Assembly: GCA_008477525.1 (NCBI GenBank)
Contig: SPDT01000003.1
Span: 1,240,001 to 1,304,000 of the forward strand
DNA length: 64,000 bases
Reading direction: 5' to 3'
Source: Hypomyces perniciosus
Taxonomy: Eukaryota; Ascomycota; Sordariomycetes; Hypocreales; Hypocreaceae
The notes under the pieces: generated by a model
What the model was told of the DNA's origin: nothing
The model's input: the letters and a program-made list of their open reading frames with translations, nothing else
Databases searched by the model: none
Translations under genes and position numbers: made by a program
Shown here: positions 34,232-44,493 of the stretch, one piece after another
How the letters are laid out: every line of letters starts with the position of its first letter
Numbering within the stretch: the stretch's first letter is position 1

Positions 34232-36302
34232 ATGGCATCCTATGTGGCCAACCAGAAAGAGTCGGTAGAGCAGTGTTGGGAATGTCTCCGTCGGGAATCC
34301 GATTGTGATGGCTCCCACCCCGTCTGTAAACAGTGTCACTCGGCTGGCATAGTGTGCCCCGGCTACAACGACCAGAAGCCGCTCACCTGGCTGCCTCCGG
34401 GCAAGGTCTCGAGGTTCCGGCGGAAGAAAACCACAACCCCGAACAAGCCGAAGCTGAAGCCGTCACTGTCGCCATCTGGAGCGGGATCCAACGGCGGGAC
34501 CGGCGAGAGCGGGGCACGGACCGGACCGAAGGCCAAGGTAGGGTTGAAGAAGGCGACGCAAAAGGCTCAACAGGGCAAGGCAGCTTACTCCGACTCCATA
34601 GTCGTCCTGAGGTTGAATGGCAGAAATGATAGAGAGTCCGCAGACACGAACAGTAAAGGCCAAAGTCTTGCTCCCGGGTCCAGGAGCAACAGCGCCAGTG
34701 CTACCCATGACGACAGCTTCGTATCACCACCAGATACAACCATAGCAGAGGTGATGGAGGATAGCATTCAGCGAGACGATCAGCAGGCGGAGATGGGCCT
34801 CATACTTGCCACACCGCACCACTCACCACCTGCAGCGACTCGCCAGCGACATCTCAGTAGGTTGTTTAGTGATTTAAAGCCGAAGGAATGGGGTTTTATC
34901 GAGGCTGTGGAATTTTGTAAGCACTTCCTCGTGGTTCGCCGCATGCCCATGCCTAGACTTTATCGGGTGTTCAACTGACAGAGTCTGCCCAGATGAACGC
35001 GTTTTTCTCGACTACATGCCTCATGTCCTCACACCAAGCATATTGAGCCTTCCAGTGACAGCTCGGGCAATGAGTCGGATGGAGCCCTCTATACGTGACT
35101 CCTTTGTTGCAACGTCGATTGGCCTCCATCTCGCGAATGCCTGCCAGAATCATGGAATTTACGATCCCAGTACGAAGGGTCCCCTTGGCCATCTGTGGAT
35201 AAGCTATTTCCACTACATTGGACTCGCCATCCGAGCCCTTAACAACGAGATAAGTCTGACATCCACGCACAATATGGAGAAAATATTCAGCGGCATCAAC
35301 GGTTTGCTGAACGCCGAGGTAAATCGCTCCTTCATATTACTCGATGGTCGTTTCTGCTTGTCATTGCCCGCCTTTGTTTAGTGTTCTTGTACTCATACAG
35401 TTGTTTTTCCCTAGCTTTCGTTGTCACGCTCGACAAATTGGCGGCCGCACGTCCAAGGCTTCTTGTCCTTTATAAGACTATGCGGTGGCTTCCATAAGTT
35501 AGCCAACTGCTCCATTGAAACAACAATATCCTTACTTACGTTCATCCTGTAAGCCTGTTCATCTCTCTCTTTCCGACTACGTCATCCTAAGGAGGGGACC
35601 GTTAACCTTTGTCTGTCTATCGTTGCATATAGTAAATGCACTATTACCAATACCACGAGCCCTTGTCATGACCAGATCGCCGAAGTATCTGAGTTTGATG
35701 TCGACGATATACGAAAAGTCTATTCCATCTGCACCTACCCAGGCTTTCCCTATCCGGCAGACCTCTTCATCAGCATCGTGCGTGTTAACCGCCTGCGCCA
35801 TCAAGCGAGCAGCAACCGTACGATCAGTTTACCGCAGTCCGACATCTCCGATATTCTAGACGACATCGAGGCCTTTTGCGCCGAGGAATGGGTCGCATCA
35901 TGGCACCTACCCGACCCTTCCAGACTAAGCATTGCTGTGGGTATCTTCAAATCCACTGTGACCTTGTACGCGATAATATCACTACAACCGTGGGACCCTG
36001 GATCCTCCTCGAGGCAGGGGTCATTGGCCTTTCACCTCAATCTCCTCCTGCAGCACCTGGACTTGGCCATGGTGACGATTATTTCCACAGACATTCTCGT
36101 CTGGCCGTTGTTGGTAGCCGGCATCGCAGCGCAGACCTCGGCGCAGCGCTCTATTGTGAAGCGCCATTTGTCCGTTATCGAGAAGGAGCCTCTCTTCCTC
36201 CGCTGGGCGGCAGAAGCGTTGAGTCTTTTAACTAGGTTTTGGGATTCGGGGATGACGCGGTGGGATGATTGTTTTGATCGACCGTACTTCATTGTTGGGT
36301 AA
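34232..36302 (+). CDS. Zn2Cys6 transcription factor with Fungal_trans_2-like domain
   Basis: Exons 34232-34916, 34957-35318, 35415-35548 and 35633-36302 splice in frame to 616 residues. The N-terminal DNA-binding cluster is CWECLRRESDCDGSHPVCKQ followed by CHSAGIVCPG, spacing C-x2-C-x6-C-x6-C-x2-C-x6-C (about residues 16-43). A basic, Pro/Ser-rich linker follows (FRRKKTTTPNKPKLKPSLSP). The C-terminal part has family phrases: VFLDYMPHVLTPSILSLPVT, ARAMSRMEPSIRDSFVATSI, DDIRKVYSICTYPGFPYPAD, DIEAFCAEEWVASW and the usual tail FWDSGMTRWDDCFDRPYFIV. The first intron (40 nt) is unusually short and the middle (35319-35650) fits the family least, so this part is tentative. It probably regulates a metabolic function, unknown here; no cluster surrounds it. 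Confidence 0.82.
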
Positions 36303-36977
36303 TTTGGCTGGATTTGTTTCTAGTCCTAGTTTTTTTCCCCTTCATTTCGTGTACAGAATAGTGATGTAATAAATTGGTGACTACGGAGTACTTTGCACGG
36401 AAGAGATAATATGAGGCCAATAAATTGAGTGGCACACTTGTCTACAACATGACTCCCCATTTACGTCTTTTGTTAGAGCCGATGACCGTACGATAAGCAC
36501 ACCGAACGGTCCATGCATACTTTGTACTTCGTACTTGTTTATGAATTCTCTTGTTTGTTGAATGTTTAATTAGCTACGGACTTGACCTCGTTCCGAGGCA
36601 GCCCGCCGTCATTCATCCGTCATGATTCCCTCCACTTGTCCTCCCTTGACTTCCCTTCCTTTCTTTGAGATTCCCCTCCCTCCAAAGTTTGGGGAGTACC
36701 GTGCATAACGACATGAAATCCCACCTCGCCTGATTCATGTCTCGCCTTGTTCAGTGTGATCCAAGCCTCCCTCCCCCCATCGCCATCATGGGGGCTCGAT
36801 GTGGGTTCGTGCAGTAGTAATAATATTTGTCCAAAAATGCCCTGTCGTCATGTCCCCGCGCCGTGTAAAACAAAAAATAGTGAAGTGTCGAAAAAGGGAC
36901 TTTGCTTATAGTATACAGCTTCCCTCTTGGAAAGAAATATGTCAAAAGGTACTCCGTAGATAGATTGCGTCCCCCCG
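36303..36977. other. Convergent 3' region with TACTCCGTA-type boxes
   Basis: This is the space between the converging Zn2Cys6 and glycosyltransferase genes. It holds TACGGAGTA at 36382, TACTTCGTA at 36525 and TACTCCGTA at 36950. No coding signal; the minus-strand frame 37155-36751 is an out-of-frame shadow of the next gene. Confidence 0.5.
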
Positions 36978-38241
36978 CTATGAACCTTGTTGTGGCTTCT
37001 TCCTGGGTGGTGGGGATGGTTTTTCCATCAGTTGTTTCTCGGTCAGGTAAAAGGTTGGCATTTCGGATTTGTATTCCTTGTGGAATAGTTCGAGGTACGG
37101 GCCTGGGACTTGTTCCCCGACGAAGACTTTGATCCAGCTGTCCTTGCCGGTCCATACGTGGCGGATGAAGTGGCCCTCACAGCCCGAGTCACTAGCAGGG
37201 TAGCCGTTGGCATCGGAACAGTCGAGCTGCTTGATATCGTCGGGGTAATCGTAGCGAATGAAGGTGCCGAAGCCGCCTTGGTCGGTCGGTCGGCCGGGGC
37301 CGTTGAAGCGGAACTCGAAGCACTCGGGATGTTTGCCGGTCTGGTTGGTGCACCCGTCCCAGGCCTCCAGGACCTCATACGTCTTGGGAATGTTCTGGGC
37401 GATGATGAAGCCCGTGTTGAGATTGAGCTTGCCGAATTTGTCCTTGTTGAAGTCGTGATCTGGGTCGACGGCCAGGGCGAGGGCGTTTGCTTTGGGATCG
37501 ATGTCCCAGTAGTTCATGAGCCACTCGAAGGGCAGGTCGAGGTTCTGGAATATGGCGTCGGAGTCGAGGTAGATGCAGGTGTCGTGCTCTTGAAGGATCT
37601 TGGCGATGACACGGGGCTTTTTCCAGGAGGCGCGGCGGTCGGACGGTGTTTCGGTCGCGATGTAGTAGTATCTGTAGCCGTGGAGCTTGGCTGTGGAAGA
37701 GGTTAGTCTGGCGATGCCTTTTCAGCACGGGCAGGGGTGTTTTCAGGGAGCATCACCATAGAGCCAGTGGTTCAAGATGCCCATGGACAGACCATGGACG
37801 TGGCTGGCATTGTTCCAGGTCATGGTACTGGGTCCGAAGATTTCGTTGGACAGGTTGAAAGGGCGGTTATCGAGGTCAATGATGCACAGGTTCTTGCCCA
37901 TAGGCTCGGGGAATTTGGGCTGCGCATTCTTCATGTGGTATTTCCACGCGCCCCAGGGCTGGTATATGGGCGTAACGGGCTTGATGGAGGGTTTGTGGAT
38001 ATTGTACCACATTGAGCGCATTTCCTCGATTGTGAATGCCTTGCTCGTGAAGGCAGGCTTTCTGGAAGACGTAAGTCTCTCGACTGATTGATTGGTGGAG
38101 GAGGAGAAGGCATCACGAGTTTTGCGACACGTACCTTGATGGCCATGCGTTGTAGAAGAGGCTGACAAAAGCTATGACAAAGATGACCGCCCCGACAGAG
38201 AGGACGGTCATCTTTGGAGGGCGAACACCATTGATGAACAT
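36978..38241 (-). CDS. Type II membrane glycosyltransferase (GT34/GMA12-MNN10-like)
   Basis: Exons 38241-38135, 38061-37757 and 37690-36978 give 374 residues; introns are 73 and 66 nt. The N-terminus (MFINGVRPPKM) is followed by one membrane anchor (TVLSVGAVIFVIAFVSLFY), as in Golgi type II enzymes. The catalytic domain has NHWLYAKLHGYRYYYIATET, WKKPRVIAKILQEHDTCIYL and the metal-binding DSD of YLDSDAIFQNLDLPFEWLM, then GKLNLNTGFIIAQN and DQGGFGTFIRYDY. Such enzymes transfer galactose or mannose from a nucleotide sugar to glycans in the Golgi. Donor and acceptor are not shown by the sequence. The C-terminus ends in a Pro/Lys-rich tail (EKPSPPPRKKPQQGS). The family assignment is from motif memory; a related nucleotide-diphospho-sugar transferase family is the alternative. 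Confidence 0.8.
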
Positions 38242-40813
38242 GGCACCAGCATGCTCTCAGGGGGAAAATATATAAGAGAACATGAAATGTAGATGGAGGG
38301 AAAAAAAAAGTGGTGGTAGAGGAGAGAGTAATAGGTGGCGGGAAGTAAGAGAGTGGAACCAGTCGGGTAGCAAACGACGAAAACCGATGATGCAGACGGC
38401 GACACAAGTGTTACGTAGCACAGAGCGGAGAATACGCGGAAGAAGAGGCGAACGGGGGAGAGAGGAGGAGAGGATAGGAGAGGAGAGAGGGAGGGAGGAA
38501 GAAGAGACAGCAGCAACAGCAACAGCAACAACAACAAAGGTGGCGCAAAACAAGGCGACGAGAGACGGAGATGGAGAGACGAGACGAGACGAGACAGATA
38601 GACAAGGAGATAACCTTAAGCCTGGCGCGACACGACACGCAGAAAAGCAAAAAGGGGGGACTCGGGTAATATTTATTTTCTACGCAGATATAGCGTCTTG
38701 GCTCACGGCGAGACGGCTGCAGAGAGGCTGTCGCAGGCCTCTTGCTTCTACTGGTACTGCCTCTGCCTCTGCCTCTGCCTCTGCCTCTCTGCTGACTGAC
38801 GCCATGTTTTGAGACGCCTTGGCTCGGGGAGACGCGAGTAAAAAGGAAGAAAGCAGGGGTGATAGTTTGGCTTGGCAATGCATTCAAGCGGTACGGAGTT
38901 GAAGGAGCAATACTGCTAGTACTTTGTGCGTCAGCTCTGGGATTGAACAGAGTGGCATTTCAGTCAGTCAGTCAGTCAGTCTGGCAATACAATCCTTCCA
39001 AGTCAGGTGAGTACAAAAAAAAGTCGCTGTCGTCCCCATCATCATCAGCACTATCGGCATAAACCCACCAAATGCCGTCTGCAAAAGAGAGAGTCGTACG
39101 TATGCCATTCGTATGCATTTACTCCCTCCATCTGCCGCTCTATCCGAGTGCCCATTTTGTTGTACGTACGAAGTATCTGCGAAAAGCCGCTCTCAGCGTC
39201 TTGGCCCCAGGATTTAGCGCCACTCCACAGTCTACAGGCCCTCTAAACGCCGAACCCGCCTCTCCTACTACGCAACTCTTCGTGAGGAAGAGAAACGAGG
39301 CGGGAAAAAAAAGGAGAAAAAAAATAGACTATCTGGATTGCTGATACAATTGACATTGTACATTAGTATCAATGTCTCCAGGTCCTCTGGTTTCTTATCG
39401 CAATTCAACGATACGTCTACACGGAAATGCTATCCCATAAATAGTTCAATCAGCCAAGCCATACTCCAAGAAATTGCAGCCATTACGGAGTACCGTCATC
39501 ACACGCCCTGCGCTCCGCCTAGCACAAACCTACGAGTACCTTACCTAAGGGATTCATATTCAACCTCTTGCGCTGTTTCGCCTTGGAATGTTAAACATCC
39601 GCCCGTGCGTCCGTATTTTGCCTACTCGCAGAACTTCCGAACAGCCCAATAAAACATGTCAGCAAGATACCTACATATTATTACAAATACTACTTCGTAC
39701 TTCGTATACTATGTACGGAGTTCGGGGCTGGAAGAGAGGAAATGAAGGTGGGGAGCAGGGCTTACAGCTTAGGTCTTGGCAATGCACCTCTGTGACACAG
39801 TGAGATGATGTATGGACTCCAGACCAAGCCCGCGTGCTGATGCGTCTTCTCTACTCCGTACGAAGTAAAAAGCGCCGATATTGGCAGGATGCTAATCTGG
39901 TCGCTACCTTGCTGACGATGTGCCCATGCATTTGTCTCCTTATCTTTCCGCAATACAAAGTACTCCGTACCCTCGGCAGCATGTCCGGAATGTCCATCGG
40001 CGCCGGTCCGAACCCATGCCGGGGCCGAACGGTCCTCCGCCGCTCTCCGGTCGATACGCTTATCGACCAACGCGCAATTGGCTCCCCCCTCTGACCCCTT
40101 AACTACTACCATATGCACTCTTAGAAAGAAATACAACACAGTGACATCATCACCCGCCCTCATCACTCAGGCTCATCCTCACCCTTGATGTTTGGGATGC
40201 AGTCGAGCAGGTATGACAGCTAACATCGTCTGAAGGTATCTATCTCTGTGTACTTCGTAAGTCCCTACGAGTACTCCGTAGCACAAGTAAAGATCGATCT
40301 GAGATCGACAGTTTTAAGCTGTATTAAGGACCTTGCCCGCTCCCAGCTGAGAAAGCCTCCTCCCGAAAAGGAAAACAAGCCAAAAACGCCACAGCGTTGC
40401 AGTCCATCGCAGATCATCACTTCAACCCCACTCGGAGCCTCTCCTCCAGCACGCGTATCACAGGGGTTTCTCTCCTCGATTCAAGCATACATGCGGTGTT
40501 ACACCAGTAAACTACTCTTTTGTTTCTCGGTTTCCGCCCGAAACTGTGGAAGTTGCGGAGTTGTATATAGGAACCGTAGACTGTGGAAATATGAATGATC
40601 TACGGAGTAGTCAAAGCTCCATGTTTCAAGGTTGCGATCAGAGCGTCTGTTGAATCGGATAAAGAGCAGTGATGACACCTGACTTTTCCTAACCCGACTC
40701 TTCTCCTAGCCAATGGCAAAGAGAAGACGACTGTAAAAAAAGAAACTCCCCTAAAATGAAGCAGTTTCACATTATCAAAAATTTGGATAGAAATGCAAAA
40801 AGATAAATTCGAA
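38242..40813. other. 2.6-kb intergenic segment: low-complexity promoter DNA and 9-mer cluster
   Basis: 38,250-38,640 is strongly purine-rich on the plus strand (GAGA, AGGA, CAGCAACA runs) and probably forms the promoter and 5' leader of the glycosyltransferase. A CTCTGC/CCTCTG hexamer repeat lies at about 38757-38790 and an AGTC tetramer repeat at 38961-38985. The part 39,480-40,610 is the densest in TACTCCGTA-type boxes (39484, 39691, 39699, 39852, 39859, 39961, 40251, 40272, 40601). The many open frames here are repeat-driven and not genes. Confidence 0.5.
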
Positions 40814-40895
40814 TGCGTAATCTGGGAATCGAACCCAGGGCTCCCCGACGTTGCTCGGATGGCAACGGAGAATTTTACCACTAAACCAATTACGC
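40814..40895 (-). tRNA. tRNA-Gly (anticodon GCC) with an 11-nt intron
   Basis: Read on the minus strand from 40895. The acceptor stem GCGTAAT pairs with ATTACGC (discriminator A at 40814). The D-arm is GTTTAGTGGTAAAA. The anticodon stem CTCCG pairs with CGGGG (one T-G pair) around the loop TTGCCA...T, anticodon GCC. The T-arm CTGGG-TTCGATT-CCCAG is perfect, with B box GGTTCGATTCC. An 11-nt intron (TCCGAGCAACG, 40849-40859) sits one base 3' of the anticodon, the canonical 37/38 site; removing it gives a 71-nt tRNA. Its internal promoter boxes are intact. It lies just beyond the 3' end of btn1. Confidence 0.93.
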
Positions 40896-40943
40896 TGATC
40901 TGATTTGTTGACACTGATTCCCTCTAATTCCTTTGATATGCCC

Positions 40944-42403
40944 TCATCTGTGCTGCACATTTACCCTCCGACACCAATCCCGCCCATGAGCGACCTGATA
41001 ATCACACAGACCCGTCTCCATGAAGATACTTACCAATCCCGCGATACAAATGCCTCCGCTATCACTCACCGTTGTTGCACCCAAGCTAAACTCGCGCTCC
41101 TCGACAGGCACGTTCTCCATGATTTCAGCGAAGCAATTCACGTACACAGCGCCGCCTAGAAGACCTTCCCAGAAAATGACCAAGAAGACAACGTAGACTG
41201 ACGGGATGAAGAAGAACATGGCATGTAATGTCAGGAGGACGAGGTTTCCCACTTGGAGCAAGGATGGGAGGTGGAGGTAGTGGATACGGATAAAGGCCGT
41301 GGAAGACCGTGAGATGAAAACCCCGAGCTGGTAGAGGAAGCCATAAAACGGGTAAAACTCGCGGTACTCCTTGAACGGCGATGATGTCAGAGGGAAGAGC
41401 AATGTTGGCGCGACGCCCTGGTTGATGGTGTACTCGGCCACATAAACCAACAACAGAGGAGCCATGTATGGTACAAATAGTGCCCTGGCTCTCCGCACGT
41501 GGTTCTGGAAGGTGTTGGCTCCGCCCGAACAAGTCACTGCGTGTGTGGCATTCACCGACATGACAGAGGGCTCCGGAACCAGCAAAGCTGTGGTAGCCGC
41601 ATCATGCTCGACCCGCTCCGCGTCTACTTCATCCTCCAAGCCCCCTTCCGGCACAGGATCATATTCCTTAAACGCGGCGCTTCGACGCAGGGGGCCCTGT
41701 GGAAGGACGAAGAAGAAGCTGATGAACATTATGGCAGGCAGGCAAGCCGCAAAAAACAAGCTCTGCTGGACGGTGAATCCCTACTAATCTGTCAACACAA
41801 CGTATAAACCAGCACCGACCAGGCCTGCCGCGCCGGTGCCAGATCCCCAACCTGCCAGACTGACGTGTCCGTAGTAATGTGATAGGCCCAGGAAGCTGAG
41901 CTCGCCGCCACCACTGCTTAGACTGGCCAGGACAACACCCACCATCTTAACAGCTACGGATTGGGATGGCGGTGTCAACGCAATCATAAGCATGCCGCCA
42001 GCAGACAGGCCAATGAAGACGAGGACACGTATTCGGTAGGGAACGCGATGGATGAAGTACGGCGCGATAAGTTTGGTACAGAACGAGGGTAAAACATCGG
42101 CGAGGAGGACGACGCCTTTCGGTACAGATCCGACGAGATCTTGCGCCGCGGAGAGGATGATGACGTAGAGAACATTGTTGATCAGGCCTGAACAGGAGGA
42201 AACGTTAGCAGAACGGCATATGCAAGGGTTTCTAGCTAGAATAGGGTAGCCATGTACGCACCAAGCAGCCAAAAGGCGACAATGACCCTCATGTTCGGAT
42301 GTCTAACGATGGAGTCGAGTCTGGCGGCGTAAAGAGCCCAGGATGACGATGGGGCTCCAGGCATGGGCAGCAGCCCAGAGGACGAGGGGGGGCGACCGGA
42401 CAT
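40944..42403 (-). CDS. btn1: Btn1/CLN3 (battenin) vacuolar membrane protein, interrupted by two adjacent TAG codons
   Basis: Exons 42403-42262 and 42187-40944 (74-nt intron) make a 461-codon frame of normal Btn1 length. Family blocks: [116 protein letters not shown] and [10 protein letters not shown] at the end. About ten membrane segments are seen. Btn1 acts in vacuolar pH and basic amino-acid homeostasis. Codons 182 and 183 (41786-41781) are TAG TAG between GLYVVLTD and [14 protein letters not shown], where I recall the family reading LTDW. Frame continues perfectly after them. No intron of workable length (at least 40 nt) can remove them. Either a very recent pseudogene, a sequence error, or a decoded/edited stop. 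Confidence 0.88.
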
Positions 42404-43275
42404 TGCAATTCAAGCTGTAAGGTCTTTGGCTAGGGGGTAAGCATGATTATGGAATTGTGCAGAGTCGTCTCTGGCTAATGGCAGCTGAAGGCTGTTCACA
42501 AGACAAAGATGAGGTCACGCGAAGGCCGTTTCGATAACGGCCCTGATAAGATCCGATTTAGGGTGCCGTTTTAGTTGGCGCCTAGGCTATGACGCAGCCA
42601 CTTCTGGCCCCAATGTTTAGGACCCTGACGATGGGACCAGATACGATCAAGATGCATACTTCGGAGTGGTGGATTTTAATCCTTGGACTTTGATCACACT
42701 TTTATTCGTCTCGATTGTTTTTTTACCCATTTGATTCACTGATAATAGCGTCTCCCTGCTCACCTGTCACTCTCTGGAGGCACCTAGCCCTCCACTGAGA
42801 TGCTGTCGGGAACACTCTATGTTTGAGTTTAAACACAATTCTTCACCAACAGCACAAGAAGTGGTGAGCCATAAAATCACGAAAATAAATATGAGAATCC
42901 TAATTATTTCTCATTTTTAAAAGCTCATATAATGCAGTTGTCAAGAACCGTTTATGTACTTGTGAACCTGTAGACGGATTGGAAATCTCGCACATCTCAT
43001 TGGTAATTACGTCATCCGCACATGTATCGGCAAAATGTCGGCCCAAATTTTCTCAAGATATTCGCAATCGCAATCGCAAAGCTTCAACAACCTGCGCGAA
43101 AGCATATTTCCTGCATTGTCGCGAAGTTGCATGCAAGAAGCTTGCTACTGATCACCCCAGCATGAAGACAGAACTACAGCGCTCCTGGTAGCATTCCAAT
43201 TACTCCCTCGATTGTCTTACTTTCCCCACACGACAACCTCACGACTCCAATACTCAGACCCGAAGCCCCTCCATC
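42404..43275. other. Divergent promoter region, btn1 and heme lyase genes
   Basis: 872 bp between the two divergent start codons. No coding frame is supported (42979-43191 is motif-free). A CAATCGCAATCGCAAA repeat lies at about 43063. A pyrimidine-rich leader (CATTCCAATTACTCCCTCGA) precedes the heme lyase ATG. Confidence 0.5.
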
Positions 43276-44154
43276 ATGGCCACAGACAACACCTCCGACT
43301 CGGCCTGTCCAGTCGACCACAAAACCCGTGACGCCTGGCTCGAACACGCCCGCGCTGCCGAAGCTTCCAAAGGCGCCAAATGCCCAGTCGACCATCATAA
43401 ACCCCCAGCATCATCCAAATCCTGGACCGAGACATTCACATCCTTTCTCTGGTCCTCCCCCACGACTTCCTCTACCGCTTCATTCTCGAGCCTCGATACC
43501 TCCCGCGTAACGTCTACCATTCCACGCTCTTTTACCACGAATGAAGCCTGTCCGGTCGACCATGGCTCCTCTGCCAATCCCTCCAATGCGGAGATCGAAT
43601 CCGGTGTTGATGCGTCAGGGAATTGGGTTTACCCTTCTGAGAAGATGTTCTTCGAGGCTATGAAGCGCAAGGGCTACGATGCTAGGGAGACGGATATGAA
43701 GACCGTCGTGCCGATACACAATGCCGTGAATGAGCGCGCGTGGCAGCACATTCAAGAGTGGGAAGCGCCGTACCTATCTGCATCAAAGTACGTTCCCCCT
43801 CCTCTCGCCTGTTCTTCACTATTATCTAGACCGTTTGAATATTGCGATCTAGGAGATGCTAACGATCAATGGAATAGATGTAACGGTCCTAAACTTGAAT
43901 CCTTCGCCAACAAAAACGACCGCATGACACCCACTGCCCGCCTCAACACTATCCTAGGGTACACCGCGCCCTTCGACCGGCACGACTGGGTCATTGACCG
44001 GTGCGGCACGCGCGTCGATTACGTTATCGATTTCTACGCCGGAAGACCTGGCGCCAGTGCAATGGGGCCGAGTTTTTACCTTGATGTAAGGCCCAAGTTG
44101 AATACCTGGGAGGGTGTCAGGATGAGGGTTATGAGGTGGACGGGGTTGGCTTGA
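43276..44154 (+). CDS. CYC3: Holocytochrome c synthase (cytochrome c heme lyase)
   Basis: Exons 43276-43787 and 43878-44154, with a 90-nt intron (GTACGT, branch GCTAAC, AATAG), give 262 residues. The N-terminal part has three CPVDH heme-regulatory motifs (about residues 11, 37 and 93), in a Ser/Thr-rich region. The catalytic part has WVYPSEKMFFEAMKRKGYDA, VPIHNAVNERAWQHIQEWE (the His that ligates heme), then KCNGPKLESFANKNDRMTPT, APFDRHDWVIDRCG, VDYVIDFYAGRP and a C-terminal LDVRPKLNTWEGVRMR. The enzyme sits in the mitochondrial intermembrane space and attaches heme covalently to the CxxCH cysteines of apocytochrome c. The intron is a multiple of three without stops, so unspliced RNA would still be open; the splice signals and the family motif favour splicing. 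Confidence 0.94.
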   Translation: MATDNTSDSACPVDHKTRDAWLEHARAAEASKGAKCPVDHHKPPASSKSWTETFTSFLWSSPTTSSTASFSSLDTSRVTSTIPRSFTTNEACPVDHGSSANPSNAEIESGVDASGNWVYPSEKMFFEAMKRKGYDARETDMKTVVPIHNAVNERAWQHIQEWEAPYLSASKYVPPPLACSSLLSRPFEYCDLGDANDQWNRCNGPKLESFANKNDRMTPTARLNTILGYTAPFDRHDWVIDRCGTRVDYVIDFYAGRPGASAMGPSFYLDVRPKLNTWEGVRMRVMRWTGLA

Positions 44155-44493
44155 GTGCTGAGGTTGCCTTGGCTGTGTATATGGAAAGAGGATAACGTGT
44201 GGAATCACTCTGCTCTGATATGATTTATGTGATGGCATGGAAATGGCGTTTATTAAGGGGAAAGTTGTACAATATCGGATCATGGTATAGATATAGATGT
44301 GATGAGCCAAGGTTGCTCATGTATATTAGGCATATAAATCCCCCGATCAAAAGAACGCGAGCATCTTCAATTAGTCATAAATTCATGATAAAGCCCGTTC
44401 TATACATCTATCATACAACGCCACGAAGCCAGCCGAATTGTTCCCGTTTGTTCCGTCATCTCGTTACATCCATCAGATACCATCTTATGGCCT
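44155..44493. other. Convergent 3' region
   Basis: 339 bp between the stops of the heme lyase gene (plus) and the RUS gene (minus). AT-rich, with no open frame of interest; it holds the two 3' untranslated regions. Confidence 0.5.

Noticed and set aside
37110..37706. Plus-strand open frame, Val/Gly-rich, 198 codons
   Set aside because: Antisense of the glycosyltransferase exon 3, which has the DSD motif and family phrases.
38282..38887. Overlapping frames of 109-176 codons on both strands
   Set aside because: They encode only Arg/Glu or Ser/Leu repeats dictated by the purine-rich simple sequence.
41043..41085. A 39-nt intron with a perfect GTAAGT donor near the end of btn1
   Set aside because: The segment is a multiple of three and encodes residues that fit the family ([10 protein letters not shown] before VAHGRDWC), so it is most likely coding.
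41750..41830. An intron that would remove the tandem TAG codons from btn1
   Set aside because: The available GT...AG pairs around the stops give only about 18-35 nt, too short for a fungal intron, and larger ones would delete the conserved [10 protein letters not shown] block.
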